Positions 46,896-58,639 of a stretch of 64,000 nt of DNA are shown here, piece after piece (the stretch's first letter is position 1; each line of letters begins with the position of its first letter). This DNA is from Branchinecta lynchi (lineage: Eukaryota; Arthropoda; Branchiopoda; Anostraca; Branchinectidae), in contig JAKZAP010000016.1 of the NCBI GenBank assembly GCA_023053575.1, positions 14,340,030-14,404,029 on the forward strand. The letters are read 5' to 3'. The notes under the pieces are model-generated. The model had not been told where the DNA came from, made no database searches, and saw only the letters and a list, made by a program, of their open reading frames with translations. The position numbers and the translations under genes were made by a program.

Positions 46896-47452
46896 GTCAA
46901 ATTAGAGATTCGATATAGACCTAAGATTATACGCTCGTTCCATTTATGAAATTTAATTTCTTCCTGGACACGTACGTGGTTAAGCCGGAAATTCGTGACT
47001 GGTATTTTTTTAACCTGAAGACGGTCTGAGTGTCGAAATAACACTGGATCGGTAGGGGCTCAACATCTTATTTCGAAATAAAGATCTCTGATTGTTCGTT
47101 CAGTTTTAGGATAGTACTTATATTCCAGTCGTAGTCGAGTCGGCTGGACGGAGAATAAGGACAGAACTTAATAGATCTGGACAAGGCCGTATCCAGGGGG
47201 AGGAGGGTGTTGACTCCCCCCCCCCCCGAAACATACAAAAATAATCATTTTCACAGGCTTTTTCGTTTGACCTATGTGTTTTTTGTACTTTTTTGTCCGA
47301 CCAGCAGGTACCCCCCCCCCCCCTCCCCCGGAGAAATAAATTCCTGGATGCGGTCCTGGATCTGGATAAGGGGCTGATTAGGGATGAATAACATGTTTAC
47401 GCTATTCAATCAATATTCCCGTTCGGGATCCCACTGAAAAACTTGGTCTTGT
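46896..47452 (+). mobile_element. Degenerate R1 copy split by a MITE
   Basis: A decayed unit (GAGATTCGATATAGACCTAAG, AAGCCGGAAATTCGTG) and a tail with GGGATCCCACTGAAAAAC and CTTGGTCTTG at the right. The G-tract MITE 47182-47358 lies between. Confidence 0.5.
47182..47358 (-). mobile_element. G-tract hAT MITE, copy 8
   Basis: Exact 8-bp duplication GATCTGGA at 47174-47181 and 47359-47366. Ends are CAAGGCCGTATCC and GGATGCGGTCCTG. Confidence 0.92.
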
Positions 47453-47937
47453 GTCCCCATTTGCCATGTATGTATTTATTCATGAGTAAACCAAGCAAGG
47501 TATATCACTCTATATACTAAACTAAAACTACATGACAGCAAAAAGAAAACACTAATCTTAGTCTCAAATAAGGTATGAAAGTGTTTGACACTGGGAGAGG
47601 AAGCGGGCCTAGTCCTCTTCCCAAACCTCGTAAAGAGAAGCTATCTCTCCCCAACCGCCTTTCTTCCGATAAACTGTTCTGTTACTTTTCAGTCAAGGAG
47701 TGGCTGAGGGACAATACATTCTGAACCCTTTGTTTTCCCTGTCTTCGACTTGCGGCCGACAACGAATATCGGAACATAGCAACAGAGGCTCAGTTGTTGG
47801 AAGTTGGATATCTGACGTCACCGACAAACAACAAGCCTTTCGTCGGGGCTGTCGGCTAGACCCCAGCTCTCAAAGGGGGTTAGAAAGCTTGTCTCCCATG
47901 GCTCTTATGACTCTTGCTAATGAAAGGGGTACAGGGT

Positions 47938-48335
47938 AGCTGAATGGATCAGCACGTCTTTTCCAGATTGAAAAAATAGGAATAAAACCGGGCTCCGACA
48001 CTGCCTGGAAGTACTTCAAGTCTCAAACGAATGAATTCGCACAACTAGTTCTAGGCAAGAAGAAGCGCCCCAAAAAAGCTTGGATTTCAGAAGAAACTTC
48101 GAATGTCATAGAATTGAGGCGGAAAACTAGACTACATGGTGACATGGCATCTTACAGGAAGCACCAGTTGGAGGAGACTGACATCATTCTCTACGCTGAG
48201 CGACGCCCGGCAGGAAACATAAGTCAAGTAAGTCAAAGTAAAACCGCCACTGCCCTCCTGATCTCCCAGATGGAGTTCTCGATAGTACAATCATCACAGT
48301 CCGGACCGCTCGTTCCTCAAAAGAAGCGGTGGTAG
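47938..48335 (+). pseudogene. Non-LTR retrotransposon ORF2 fragment (endonuclease-RT linker)
   Basis: One open frame follows a TAG. It reads LFQIEKIGIKPGSD, TAWKYFKSQTNEFAQLVLGK, KKRPKKAWISEETSNVIELR and RKTRLHGDMASYRKHQ. The pattern W..F......A..vLG.KK...K.WIs.eT...i..RR is typical of the linker between endonuclease and reverse transcriptase in non-LTR elements. The frame drifts and ends at 48335; no RT catalytic motif is visible, so it is a dead fragment. Confidence 0.6.
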
Positions 48336-50128
48336 ATAATGGGCTCGTTAATGTTCCAAAAAAATTCACAAGCCTAAGCCTGTCACAGCGTATGGCAGTC
48401 CTGAAGATGTCATCGTTGCGAAGAATGATGCAGGTTGATTTTCCCTCGTTATGTTGTTTTCTTCCTGGAATTTCGGTATTCACTCTTAAGCCTAATGTAA
48501 TAATCCGATTGCGATAACTAGCGGGTTGACAAGACGCCTGAACGAAGTGATGATGATGAACTTTGTTACGGACTGATACAATGAAAAGAAATAGTGTAGT
48601 AAGTAAGTAATTTGTTTCATATTTCTTTTTTTTTAAGGTCTCCCATTTTTTGGTGAAGTGAAACAGGCATCTGCTATTCTGCCCTATCACTTAAACATGC
48701 AATTCTGCGTGCTGAGAACCCCTCCTTGCGCTGATTCTAGTCTTACATGTGGCTCAGTTTGCCAATTTGGCTGTCGTGGGGGTCATGTGGGCTTGCCCCA
48801 GGTTATATATTTTGTTTTATTATAAGCTGGTCTTTTTGTTATCTGTTTAGTCGTTTGACCCTAGTAGGCCCTTTCTTTAGGGGTCCATTTTAGTAGGTCC
48901 ATTTTTTATATAAATAAAAAATACGCAAAAACAAAACAAAAAATTACACTGAGCTTTGATAACTCGGTGAAATGCGCAAGATAAAAGACAAAACAGAAAG
49001 AAAGGACTAATCAGGCATAAATCATCTTTTCAGGAAAAAATAATAATTCACCATACGAATTGTATCCGTACTTCATTGAGCCTAAGGACAGACCGGTCGC
49101 TCGGAAGATTATTATTGTTGTCGTACAAAAATTGTAATTAACGTGTATACAGCTTTTATTGAGGGAAGGATCTGAGTTCTGCAACTCTTAGGGTTTCAAG
49201 TCGCAGCCTGTCATATTCCGAAGATCGATGGGGGAGACATCCTGTTTATCGGCGACTGTAGCAAGAGAAACCAAAGTGAAAACATGGGAAGCTTCGATGA
49301 CTTGATCACATCCATCGGCCGAACCCTGCTAAAGAGGGAATAAACACCGGCCGCTATGCAATACAAGCTAATTGGCTACGTCACCAAAATCCAGATAGTG
49401 AGAACGGCAACCACATAAACTCGCACTTCCCTTGACTTTTTTCTATTTACGCTTTCTCAACCCACGTTCAGAATTTCCGGACATCCCAGCGATAGCACGT
49501 AATCTGTCGGAATTCGGATAAACGCAACCTTGACCATTTTTCGTTAAGCTCAAGATGCGTCATCCGGCCTTGAGATGCCCTCTCCACCGAAGGACCCGCC
49601 GGACAGGAATGTACGCCCCGCGGCGAGTCTAAGGTATTCGGAGAAAGCTCCGCAAAACCAGAATGGGGTCATCTTCGACGGGGTCACACGAGTGAAAGTG
49701 ACGAACTAAAAAACCGATCAGCAGTCGGAGTATTCAAGGGCTCGTTTGCGGCTAGGAGCGCACGTATGCTTGTAGTAGACCTTTAAACAAGGATGGTGGG
49801 AGCGGCCTCTCGATTAATTTCTGGGAATAATTGGACGTCTGTGTTTAATAGTGTCTTTGTCTTCGGAGATTGTTAGTGTGAATGGCTGTGGCGCTATTTC
49901 GCCACGTCATTCATATAGTGTACTTTAGTGTTGAACCTGACCTGTAGAGTGGCTGCTATTGTAGGGATAGAATCGGTCTGAAAACAGTGGGGTGTCCGAA
50001 TGGGAAATCGATTGATCCTCGTCCACATAGGGTGCAGTGCAACCATTGACATACTTTAGATATGTAGGTGTCCATAGATAAGAATCTCGCCGTGCAGAGA
50101 TCTTCAGTGCACTTGAGCAGAGGCATTA
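48336..50128. other. Stretch without a recognised gene
   Basis: Anonymous, with a somewhat GC-richer patch at 49500-49720. Possibly further decayed retrotransposon, but no motif supports that. Confidence 0.4.
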
Positions 50129-50385
50129 GTTGCGTTTTTGCAGATACCATGGTATATGGTACCATGGTATCTGATACCACGGTCTAAAGACGTTTTTGCA
50201 GCTATCGTGGTATCTGATACCACGGTCAAAAGACGTTTTTGTAGTTACCCTGGTAATCTGGCCAGTTATCGTGGTATCTGAAAAAGTCATCTCACTTCAT
50301 CAATTTTTTTTTAAATTGGTGGGAAAGAAGTTTGGCGCTTAGTGACGTGATTTACATCAGTTTTTCTTTTGGGATGACCTCAAAA
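50129..50385. mobile_element. ATACCATGGTAT element, right-truncated copy
   Basis: Starts GTTGCGTTTTTGCAGATACC after TA and repeats TGGTATCTGATACCACGGTC. It contains GTCATCTCACTTCATCAATT and GGGATGACCTC as in 30029-30436, but the right half is missing where the hairpin array begins. Confidence 0.75.
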
Positions 50386-50399
50386 ACCCAAAAAACCTC

Positions 50400-51360
50400 A
50401 GAAAGTACTTTCGTCGGGCGAAGCCCGGCGAAAGTTCACTTGTTTGTCGGCGCGAAGCGCCGGCAAACACAGACAAAATAATATTTTGTATGCTTTTTAT
50501 CAGGCATCGGTCGATTCGTCGGCACATCGGATGTTTTTATATGCAAGAAATAAAATCCTGCAAACGTTTGTCCGGCAAAACACTGAAGAAATCAAATTCT
50601 GCATGCTTTTGTCGTTCCTCGGTATTCTCGTCGGCACATCGGGTTCTTTTTATACAGAAGGAATCCAGAAGAAATAAAAACAAATTAAGTTTTTGTCGGG
50701 CGTCGGTCGACTCGTCGGCACATCGGGTTCTTTTATACGCAAGAAATGAAATCCTGCAAACATTTGTCAGGCAAGCACTGGAGAAATCGAATTCTGCAGG
50801 CTTTTGTCGTGCCTCGGTTCATCGGCACATCGGGTTCTTTTTATACATAAGAAATCCAGAAGAAATATTTTTGTATGCTTTTGTCGGGCGTCGGTCAACT
50901 CGTCGGCATATCGGGTTCTACTTATACGTAAGAAATCAAATTTTGCAAACTTTGTCGGGCGCACCCAGGAAGTTTAAGTTTCATTGGCACAAGGGGTTAT
51001 TTTTACACGTATGAATCAAGTTCTGTACAGTCTAGTCGAGCAAAACACAGAACAAATCAAATGCTCGATGGTTTTCTCGGGCGTCGGTATTCTCGTCGGC
51101 ACATCGGGTTCTTTTTACAAAAAAAAAATCAAATTGTGTAACTTTTTTATCGGGCGCATGCCGAAAGTTCAAGTCTCGTCGGTACATCGGCTTCTATATA
51201 CGCGTAAAAAATAAAGTTCTTTACAATCTTGTCGGGCAAAACACAGAAGAAATCGAATTGTGAATGCTTTTGTCGGGCGTCGATGCTCTTGTCCGCACAC
51301 CGGGTCTTTTATACGTAAGAAATCAAATTATGCAAACATTTGTCGGTCGCAAATTTTTCC
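50400..51360. repeat. Hairpin-headed tandem array (CGTCGGCACATCGG units)
   Basis: It begins with two GAA-loop hairpins (CTTTCGTCGGGCGAAGCCCG with GCGAAAG; TTTGTCGGCGCGAAGCGCCG with GCAAA). About nine units each with CGTCGGCACATCGGGTTCTT follow, near 50517, 50629, 50713, 50819, 50901, 50980, 51094, 51177 and 51290. Spacings mostly alternate about 110 and 83 bp, implying a dimeric ~195-bp unit. Frames through it are repetitive and are not called coding. Confidence 0.75.
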
Positions 51361-52040
51361 GGGAAAATACAGATTAAAAAAAAAATTCGCCGGCGTTGCT
51401 TAGTTCAACTTGTTCTGGGTACAGTCGTTGGAAGCTTCGCTTCTTAGCAAATGTTGAAACGAAAAGCCGAATATGTGAAATTAAATATATGTATTTAAAT
51501 CAAAGGAACAATGTCAACTGATGCATTACAGTAAGTTTTACACAAAATTTCGCCTGCGGCGCATTTTGTAGTATTCCCTATTTGGAAGAATGGTGTATCA
51601 TTTAGTTTTCCTTTTAGGATAGAAATTCTTGGGGTTTGAAAAACGTTAAAAGCCGGAAATTGTATGGTACTATAGCTGAATTTTCCGCAAAAAAAAACAG
51701 ATTAAAAAAGTTTCGCCTGCGGCGCTTGGTTTAACTTGCCTTGGTACAGTCGTTGGAAGCTTCGCTTTCCAGCGAAAGTTATAATGAAAAGCCGAATATG
51801 TGAACTTTAAAATTCGAAATTATACCAAAGGAATAACCTCAATTGATGCTTTGTTACAGTTAGTTCACACAAAATTTCGCCTGCGGCGCATTTTGTAGTA
51901 TTCTTTATTTAGAAGAACAGTGTTTCATTTAGCTTGGCGTTTTAGGATTGAAATTCGCTGAAACACGTTAAAAGCTAGAACTGTATGGTAGGTATAGCTA
52001 AATTTTTCCTGAAAAAAAAGGCAGATTTAAAAAATGCAGG
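51361..52040. repeat. Two ~325-bp tandem units with GCCTGCGGCGC hairpins
   Basis: TTCGCCTGCGGCGC occurs near 51550, 51711 and 51875, and GGAAGCTTCGCTT near 51430 and 51756. Also duplicated: GAAAAGCCGAATATGTGAA, CACAAAATTTCGCCTGCGGC and CATTTTGTAGTATTC. The array continues directly from the preceding one. Confidence 0.7.
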
Positions 52041-52666
52041 TGAAAGGCGTTTTCTCGCTGTTCCACGAAGACTCCTCTTGAGGAGTCCCTGTGTTTTTGT
52101 TTGTCCTTGCCCTGTATGGAGTCCCCAGTACCGGACTCCAGTCCCCACGGATGGGAAATGCTCCGACTATCATCACCATCATAAAAAAGGACTCTCTTCG
52201 GGCGGGAATCGATTTGGGGAGTTACTGGTGCTTTTGGTTTCTGAAAATAGATGATAGGAACAATTTCAGAGATCAAATGTTGAGTTTGGCTATGGGATAT
52301 GACTGTTTCTGAGAAAAAAGCCATCTGTTTCTTTGTGGTAGCCTAATGATTTTTTGTTTCTAAATAATTGAAATGTGAAATTAAGTAAAAACAATTAGAA
52401 TAAATAAAAGTGAAAATAAAGTTGATCCAGGAAAGACTAACTTCGTCACCTGCACCTGGATGTTTTTTTTTCTCCTTCAAAATCCATTTGGAGGTGTTCT
52501 CGCTGTTTCCCGTCCGTGGAGTGACCATTTCGGAGTGACTATCTCCTCGGGGAATCGAGGAATACTGCGAGAAAAGTTGCACCGTAAAGCTACAGATTCG
52601 CTGCGACTTTCTTAGAGAATCGCTGTAGTTGGGAATTTGAACTGAAGTTACAGAATTTGTGATTAA

Positions 52667-53453
52667 CAAGACCAAAGGTTTCGACGGGATCCCTAAATTC
52701 AATATTTGATTTAGACAATTGGGTTTTGTCGTTGCCAGATCTAGTCTTTGCCAGACTCCTTGAACATTTTTACTACTCAAATTTAGAAACAGATGGCCAA
52801 ATAATAATCATCAGAGAAAACCAAGTTCAGATATGGGCTCAGTATGTGAGTTTACCCCTATAAGTCATATCTATTTTGACGAAACCGAGCGAAATTTCCT
52901 GCCTTACTTCTGCCAATTTTCCGGTTTCGGCGGAAGTCCGGAAGTACTTGTCCAGCGAAAAAATAAAGCTCAAAAACGAATTCACTTTATCTCCAACATC
53001 TAATGAACTTCAATACAAATCTAGCTTATAACAAATTTTCCGGTTTCAGCCGGATTCCGGGCGAACTATATGTCCGGGTACAATATGATTGTCATATATG
53101 GATTCAGCATCTCTTCTAACCCCTCAATCGAACATCTAATGAACATCAAATCAAACTTTGACAGACTTTCGGGTTTTAGCCGGATTCGGGGCAAACTACC
53201 GGTCCGGCAGGAAAATCGTTTTCATAACCGTGTTCACCAAGTATTCTTATCCCCTAATCAACAATCTCGTTAGCTGTTTAAAAATATTTTGTCTGCCCCT
53301 CAATTTGAACCCCCACCCTTAAATGTAGGGCTACAGACCCCATCTACGAACTCGATCTTTGTCTTAACCCAAAAAACCCTCACACCAAGTTTCATCAAAA
53401 TATCTCATTCCCTTCGAGAGTTATTGTGCTCACAGACGGACGGACAACTTTTG
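52667..53453 (-). mobile_element. R1 copy, 5' tip missing
   Basis: In reverse: CAAGACCAAAGGTTTCGACG at the tail, several units, then the head up to GGACGGACAACTTTTG, without GGGATACC or GGGATCCC. Confidence 0.8.
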
Positions 53454-53584
53454 TCTGAAAATCAGGAAGGGGGAAAACATTACTATTTGACCGGATAGAC
53501 CCTGTCCCCAAATGTGCAGACCAACGATGACGGTCTGATGGTAGCAATTTATGCGAAGATCACCATCATCAGTTCCATACGAAA

Positions 53585-54846
53585 CAAAACCAAAGGTTTC
53601 GATGGGATCCCAAAAATTCAACATCTGATCAAGACAACTGGGCCTTGTCTTAGCCAGATCCAGTCTTCGCCAGACTCCTTGAACATTTTTACAATTAAAA
53701 TTCAGAAACAGATTAAGGCCAAATAGCTAATCACCTGAGAAAACCAAGTTCAGATTTGGATTCAGCATGTGTGTTTACCCCTATAAGTCATATCTGTTTT
53801 GACGAAAACTTCCTGCCACTTTCCCGGTTCCGGCCGAACTCCAGAACTACTTGTCCGGCGAAAAAAGAAAGCTCAAAGACGAAATCAGGGTATCTTCTTT
53901 CCCCAGTAATGAACATCTAATCAACTTCAAATAGAAATTTAGCTTATAACAAATTTTCCGATTCCAGCCGGATTCCGGTCGAACTATATGTCCGGGTAAA
54001 ATATGATTGTCATACAGGGACTCAGCATCTCTTCTTACCCCTAAATCGCTTATCTAATCAACTAGAAATAAAACTTTGACTTCCAACAGTTTTCCGGTTT
54101 TGGCCGGATTCCGGACGAACTACCTGTCCGGGTAGAAAATTGTTTTCACATAAGTGTTGAGCATGTCTTCTTGCCCTAAATCGAACATCTAATCAACTCC
54201 AAATAAAACTATTAATTTTGACAAACTTTCCGGTTTGGGCCGGATTCCGGTCGAAATACTTGTCCGTCGAGAAAATAGTTTTCACCATCGTCTTCAGCAT
54301 GTCTTCCTGCCCCTAAATCGAACATCTAATCAACTTCAAATAAAACTTTTACTTTCAACAAACCTTCCGGTTTGGGCCGGATTCCGGGCGAAATACTTGT
54401 CCGTCGAGAAAATAATTTTCACCATCGTCTTCAGCATGTCATCCTACTTCTAAATCGAACATCTAATCAACTTCAAATAAAACTTTTACTTTGAACAAAC
54501 TTTCCGGTTTTGGCCGGATTCCGGGCGAACTACTTGTCCGATGACAAAATGGTTTTCACCATCGTGTTCAGCATGTCTTCTTACTCCATAATCGACTATC
54601 ACATTAGCTATTTCAAAATATTTTGTTTGTCCCTTAATTTGAATCCCCTCCCCCCACCCCTAAATGTGGAGCTATAAAGCCCATCTACGAACTTGACTGG
54701 TCCGACGACCCAACGAACCCTCACACCAAGTTTCATCAAAATATCTCATTCCCTTCGACAGTTATCGTGCTTACAGACGGACGGACGGACAGACGGACAA
54801 CTTTTGCGATGTCATAGGTATCCCTCCACTTACGTTTTGGGATCCC
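53585..54846 (-). mobile_element. R1 copy, full length
   Basis: Tail AAAACCAAAGGTTTCGATGG at 53586, about six units, head ending TTACGTTTTGGGATCCC at 54846. Head-to-head with the next copy. Confidence 0.88.
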
Positions 54847-54959
54847 AAAAACATACATTTCGTCTACTTTTAACCGGAACAGTTTGAAACGAGAAACATA
54901 CGGCTGGGAAACCCCATCGCTTGTACTCACAATAAATAGCTCCGTCGAACTTATTTATT

Positions 54960-56370
54960 GGGATCCCAAAACGTAAGTGGAGGGATACCTATGACATCGC
55001 AAAAGTTGTCCGTCCGTCCGTCTGTCCGTCCGTCTGTAAGCACGATAACTCTCGAAGGGAATGAGATATTTTGATGAAACTTGGTGTGAGGGTTCGTTGG
55101 GTCGTCGGACCAGTCAAGTTCGTAGATGGGCTTTGTAGCTCTACATTTAGGGGTGGGGGAGGGGATTCAAATTAAGGGACAAACAAAATATTTTGAAACA
55201 GCTAATGTGATAGTCGATTATGGGGTAAGAAGACATGCTGAACACGATGGTGAAAATCATTTTGTCATCGGACAAGTAGTTCGCCCGGAATCCGGCCAAA
55301 ACCGGAAAGTTTGTTGAAAGTAAAAGTTTTATTTGAAGTTGATTAGATGTTCGATTTAGGGGTAGGAAGATATGCTGAAGACGATGGTGAAAATTATTTT
55401 CTCGACGGACAAGTATTTCGCCCGGAATCCGACCCAAACCGGAAAGTTCGTTGAAAGTAAAAGTTTTATTTGAAATTGATTAGATGTTCGATTTAGGGGT
55501 AGGAAAACATACTGAAGACGATGGTGAAAACTATTTTCTCGATGGACAAGTATTTCGCCCGGAATCCGGCCTAAACCGGAAAGTTTGTTGAAAGTAAAAG
55601 TTTTATTTGAAGTTGATTAAATGTTCGATATATAGGTAGGGAGACATGCTGAAGACGATGGTGAAAACTATTTTCTCGACGGACAAGTATTTCGACCGTA
55701 ATCCGGCCCAAACCGGAAAGTTTGTCAATATTAATAGTTTTATTTGGAGTTGATTAGATGTTCGATTTAGGGCAAGAAGACATGCTGAACACTTATGTGA
55801 AAACAAGTTTCTACCCGGACATGTAGTTCGTCCGGAATCCGGCCAAAACCGGAAAACTGTTGGAAGTCAAAGTTTTATTTCTAGTTGATTAGATAAGCGA
55901 TTTAGGTGTAAGAAGAGATGCTGAGTCCCTGTGTGACAATCGTATTTTACCCGGACATATAGTTCGACCGGAATCCGGCTGGAATCGGAAAATTTGTTAT
56001 AAGCTAAATTTCTATTTGAAGTTGATTAGATGTTCATTACTGGGGAAAGAAGATACCCTGATTTCGTCTTTGAGCTTTCTTTTTTCGCCGGACAACTAGT
56101 TCTGGAGTTCGGCCGGAACCGGGAAATTGGCAGAAGTGGCAGGAAGTTTTCGTCAAAACAGATATGACTTATAGGGGTAAACACACATGCTGAATCCAAA
56201 TCTGAACTTGGTTTTCTCAGGTGATTAGCTATTTGGCCTTAATCTGTTTCTGAATTTTAATTGTAAGAATGTTCAAGGAGTCTGGCGAAGACGGGATCTG
56301 GCTAAGACAAGACCCAGTTGTCTGGATCAGATATTGAATTTTTGGGATCCCATCGAAACCTTTGGTCTTG
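54960..56370 (+). mobile_element. R1 copy, longest in window
   Basis: Head GGGATCCCAAAACGTAAGTG at 54960. Unit marks ATGCTG (or variant) at 55235, 55372, 55509, 55646, 55782, 55918 and 56053 give a 135-137 bp period. Tail TTTTTGGGATCCCATCGAAA to CTTTGGTCTTG at 56370. TTTATT precedes and follows the element, but this may only reflect a T-rich target. Confidence 0.9.
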
Positions 56371-56723
56371 TTTATTTCAGTGATCCTGACCACTCATACC
56401 TACTACACTACTAAAATACCTTCTACTGGCATGGGCTGAGCTAAAGCCACAGCTGCGCTATTCATACGCTATAGTTCCGAGTAGCCTATAAACTTCATAA
56501 ACGGCTCCTACTTTGAATCTACAATGTTTTTTCACATTTTATTAAACTCTTTTTAGGATAATTAGATTACTGCTGATGACAAGACCAAAAGTGTTAATTG
56601 AAACCCAAAGGTGAATATTGTCAGACTGTCTCGTCCGAGGTTTCGTCTAGCTAGACTATCGGTCTTTTCCGGAACCACCCGGTAATTTCCTTGTACCTAC
56701 ACGATCAAAATGCGTTAATTTTT
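56371..56723. other. Spacer between R1 copies
   Basis: No gene or repeat recognised. Confidence 0.4.
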
Positions 56724-57490
56724 GGAATCCCAAAATGTAAGTGGCGGGATACCTATGACATTGCAAAAGTAGTCCGTCTGTGCGCACTATAACTTTCGAA
56801 GGGAATGATATATTTTGATGAAACTTGGTGTGAGGATTCTGTAGGTCAAGAGGAAGATCTAGTTCTTAGATGGGCTCTGAAGCCGTACATTTAGGGGCGG
56901 GGAGGGGGTTTAAGTTAAGGAGCAAAGGTTTTTAAACAGATAATGACTTTGACTTGACTTGCTTTATTTACTATAATTACAAAATAAACTATATAAACAC
57001 ACACCCGCCCGGGGAAAGGCTCAAACAGCATGATGATGGACGGCTGCAATCCTCTGACTCTCAACCTATAACGAATTTCTAAAAAAAAAAAAAAAAAACA
57101 CTCTCACTTAATTAACCTTTAGTACCGGAATGTAAAAAAAGAAAATCTAAAAAAGAAAGAAAATAAAAAGATAATTAATCCCCTCTCCCAATGTCGATTA
57201 TGGGGTAAGAAGACATACTGAGCACGACGGTGAAAACCATTTTGTCATCAGACAAGTAGTTCGCCCGAAATCCGGCCAAAACCAGAAAGTCTGTTTAAAG
57301 TAAAAGTTTTATTTGAAGTTAATTAGATGTTCGATTTATGGATAGGAAGACATGCTGAACACGACGGTGAAAACCATTTTCTCGCCTGACAAGTAGTTCG
57401 TCCAGAATTAAGGAATCTGGCGAAGGCTAAGACCCAATTGTCTGGATCAAATATTGAATTTTTGGGATCCCATCGTAACCTTTGGTCTTG
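56724..57490 (+). mobile_element. R1 copy with a retrotransposon-tail insertion
   Basis: Head GGAATCCCAAAATGTAAGTG, two units, a shortened tail, GGGATCCCATCGTAACC and CTTTGGTCTTG. Interrupted after AAACAGATAATG by 56942-57190. Confidence 0.8.
56942..57190 (-). mobile_element. LINE/SINE 3'-end fragment
   Basis: Read on the minus strand it ends ATTATAGTAAATAAAGCAAG followed by TCAAGTCAAAGTCA, a short AAGTC-type tail of the kind non-LTR elements carry. The rest is GC-rich then A-rich. Family not identified. Confidence 0.45.
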
Positions 57491-57880
57491 TTTGTTCCGC
57501 TGTTCACGAATAATAGGTTTTCATATTTTCGAATTTCCCTGTCGAACTTTTGGGACAGATGTGCGCTCGAACTTGTGCTTTATGATTGTGTTTTACTTAT
57601 TTTGTGTGTTTGCATGTGTTTTATGCAAAAAAGTCTCTTAACAAAATCCAAATAATGCAGCGCATTCAGTTCAATGATACACAAATAAGTTGGCTTTCCA
57701 GTTAAACCTCCGGTCTAGCCCAGATTACGGGGGGAATACTAGCGCTAGTCGTGGTCGCAGACCCGGAGGATATCCTGATCCAACATGTATACCATCGCCA
57801 GATTTATAAGTTTTGTCAGAGGCTTTGTTCTTCCGAGATTTCCGGTTAACATCAGAATGCCGTCGTACCATTTACCCATT
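57491..57880. other. Stretch without a recognised gene
   Basis: No exon or repeat recognised. Confidence 0.4.
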
Positions 57881-58410
57881 ATATTCAATCAATCAATAAT
57901 TTTATTAACCCGTATAAAAATGGCACCGAACATGTCCATAAGGAGTATATGAAAAACAATAAAGGAAATAAAAAGACTAAACGAAACGAAATGACGATAC
58001 AAACGCACTATTATACGTATGGCACCTGTCTAGAGAAGAGTCCAACTCGGCACGGCGTTGGGCCTCAACCACATAGAGATCAGTAATGCCGTAAAGCTGC
58101 GTAACTTTGCGGTTACGAGCCAATGGGGGAAGGCCGAGTAGGTACTTAGCATACTAATAGAACAATTTGCGAATTGTCCTTAAATCAGTTATGCGAAATA
58201 ACTTCCAAAAAGGAGATAGGGCTAGAGTATGGGGAATTGTGTAAGCGTTGTAAAGTCTAGCCAAAATATGTCTGCAATAACGGTGTGGACTCACGATCAG
58301 GATCCGGAGCTCCCGGTCTGGAATTCCTGCCCGGATTTTCGGCACCATCATCACTTCCATATGGAAAAGTTGAAATATTTTCAACTTGATGATGAAAGTG
58401 CAGGACATCC
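57881..58410 (-). pseudogene. Non-LTR retrotransposon ORF2 C-terminal remnant with 3' tail
   Basis: Minus-strand translation gives ILARLYNAYTIPHTLALSPF, TDLRTIRKLFY, one in-frame TAG, then YAKYLLGLPPLARNRKVTQL and YGITDLYVVEAQRRAELDS. The LLGLPP..RNRKV..LYGI pattern fits the region after reverse transcriptase in CR1-like non-LTR elements. The 3' UTR ends in an ATTGATTGATTGAAT tail near 57881-57900. 5'-truncated and dead. Confidence 0.6.
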
Positions 58411-58639
58411 GGCCGGGAAAACCTGATCGGGTGTTCGCACTATAACTAATAGACCGTGAGCTGATCTAGCCTTCGCGCCGAATTTCCAAGTAGTCCAGCA
58501 CGGGTACTTTTCAGGTTGGTACCAATTGGTAGACCGAGATAACTTAAGGACATTACAGAGCAGTCTTCTTATTGTTATACCGGCACAAACAGCTTAAAAA
58601 AATCCTTTTTGGAACTGTCGTATTTCCCATTTCCCCCCA

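Noticed and set aside
50490..51014. 174-codon plus-strand frame with RRHIGF/SSAHRV repeats
   Set aside because: The protein repeats simply mirror the tandem DNA array, with no start or splice context.
54235..55806. Frames with repeated VRRENSFHHR, PLNRTSNQLQIKLL and NFPVWAGFRA
   Set aside because: They are translations of the ~137-bp R1 units; the units differ by frame-changing indels and stops, and both orientations give frames.
53585..56370. CRISPR-like direct repeats
   Set aside because: Units of ~137 bp are tandem with no unique spacers, and the genome is eukaryotic.
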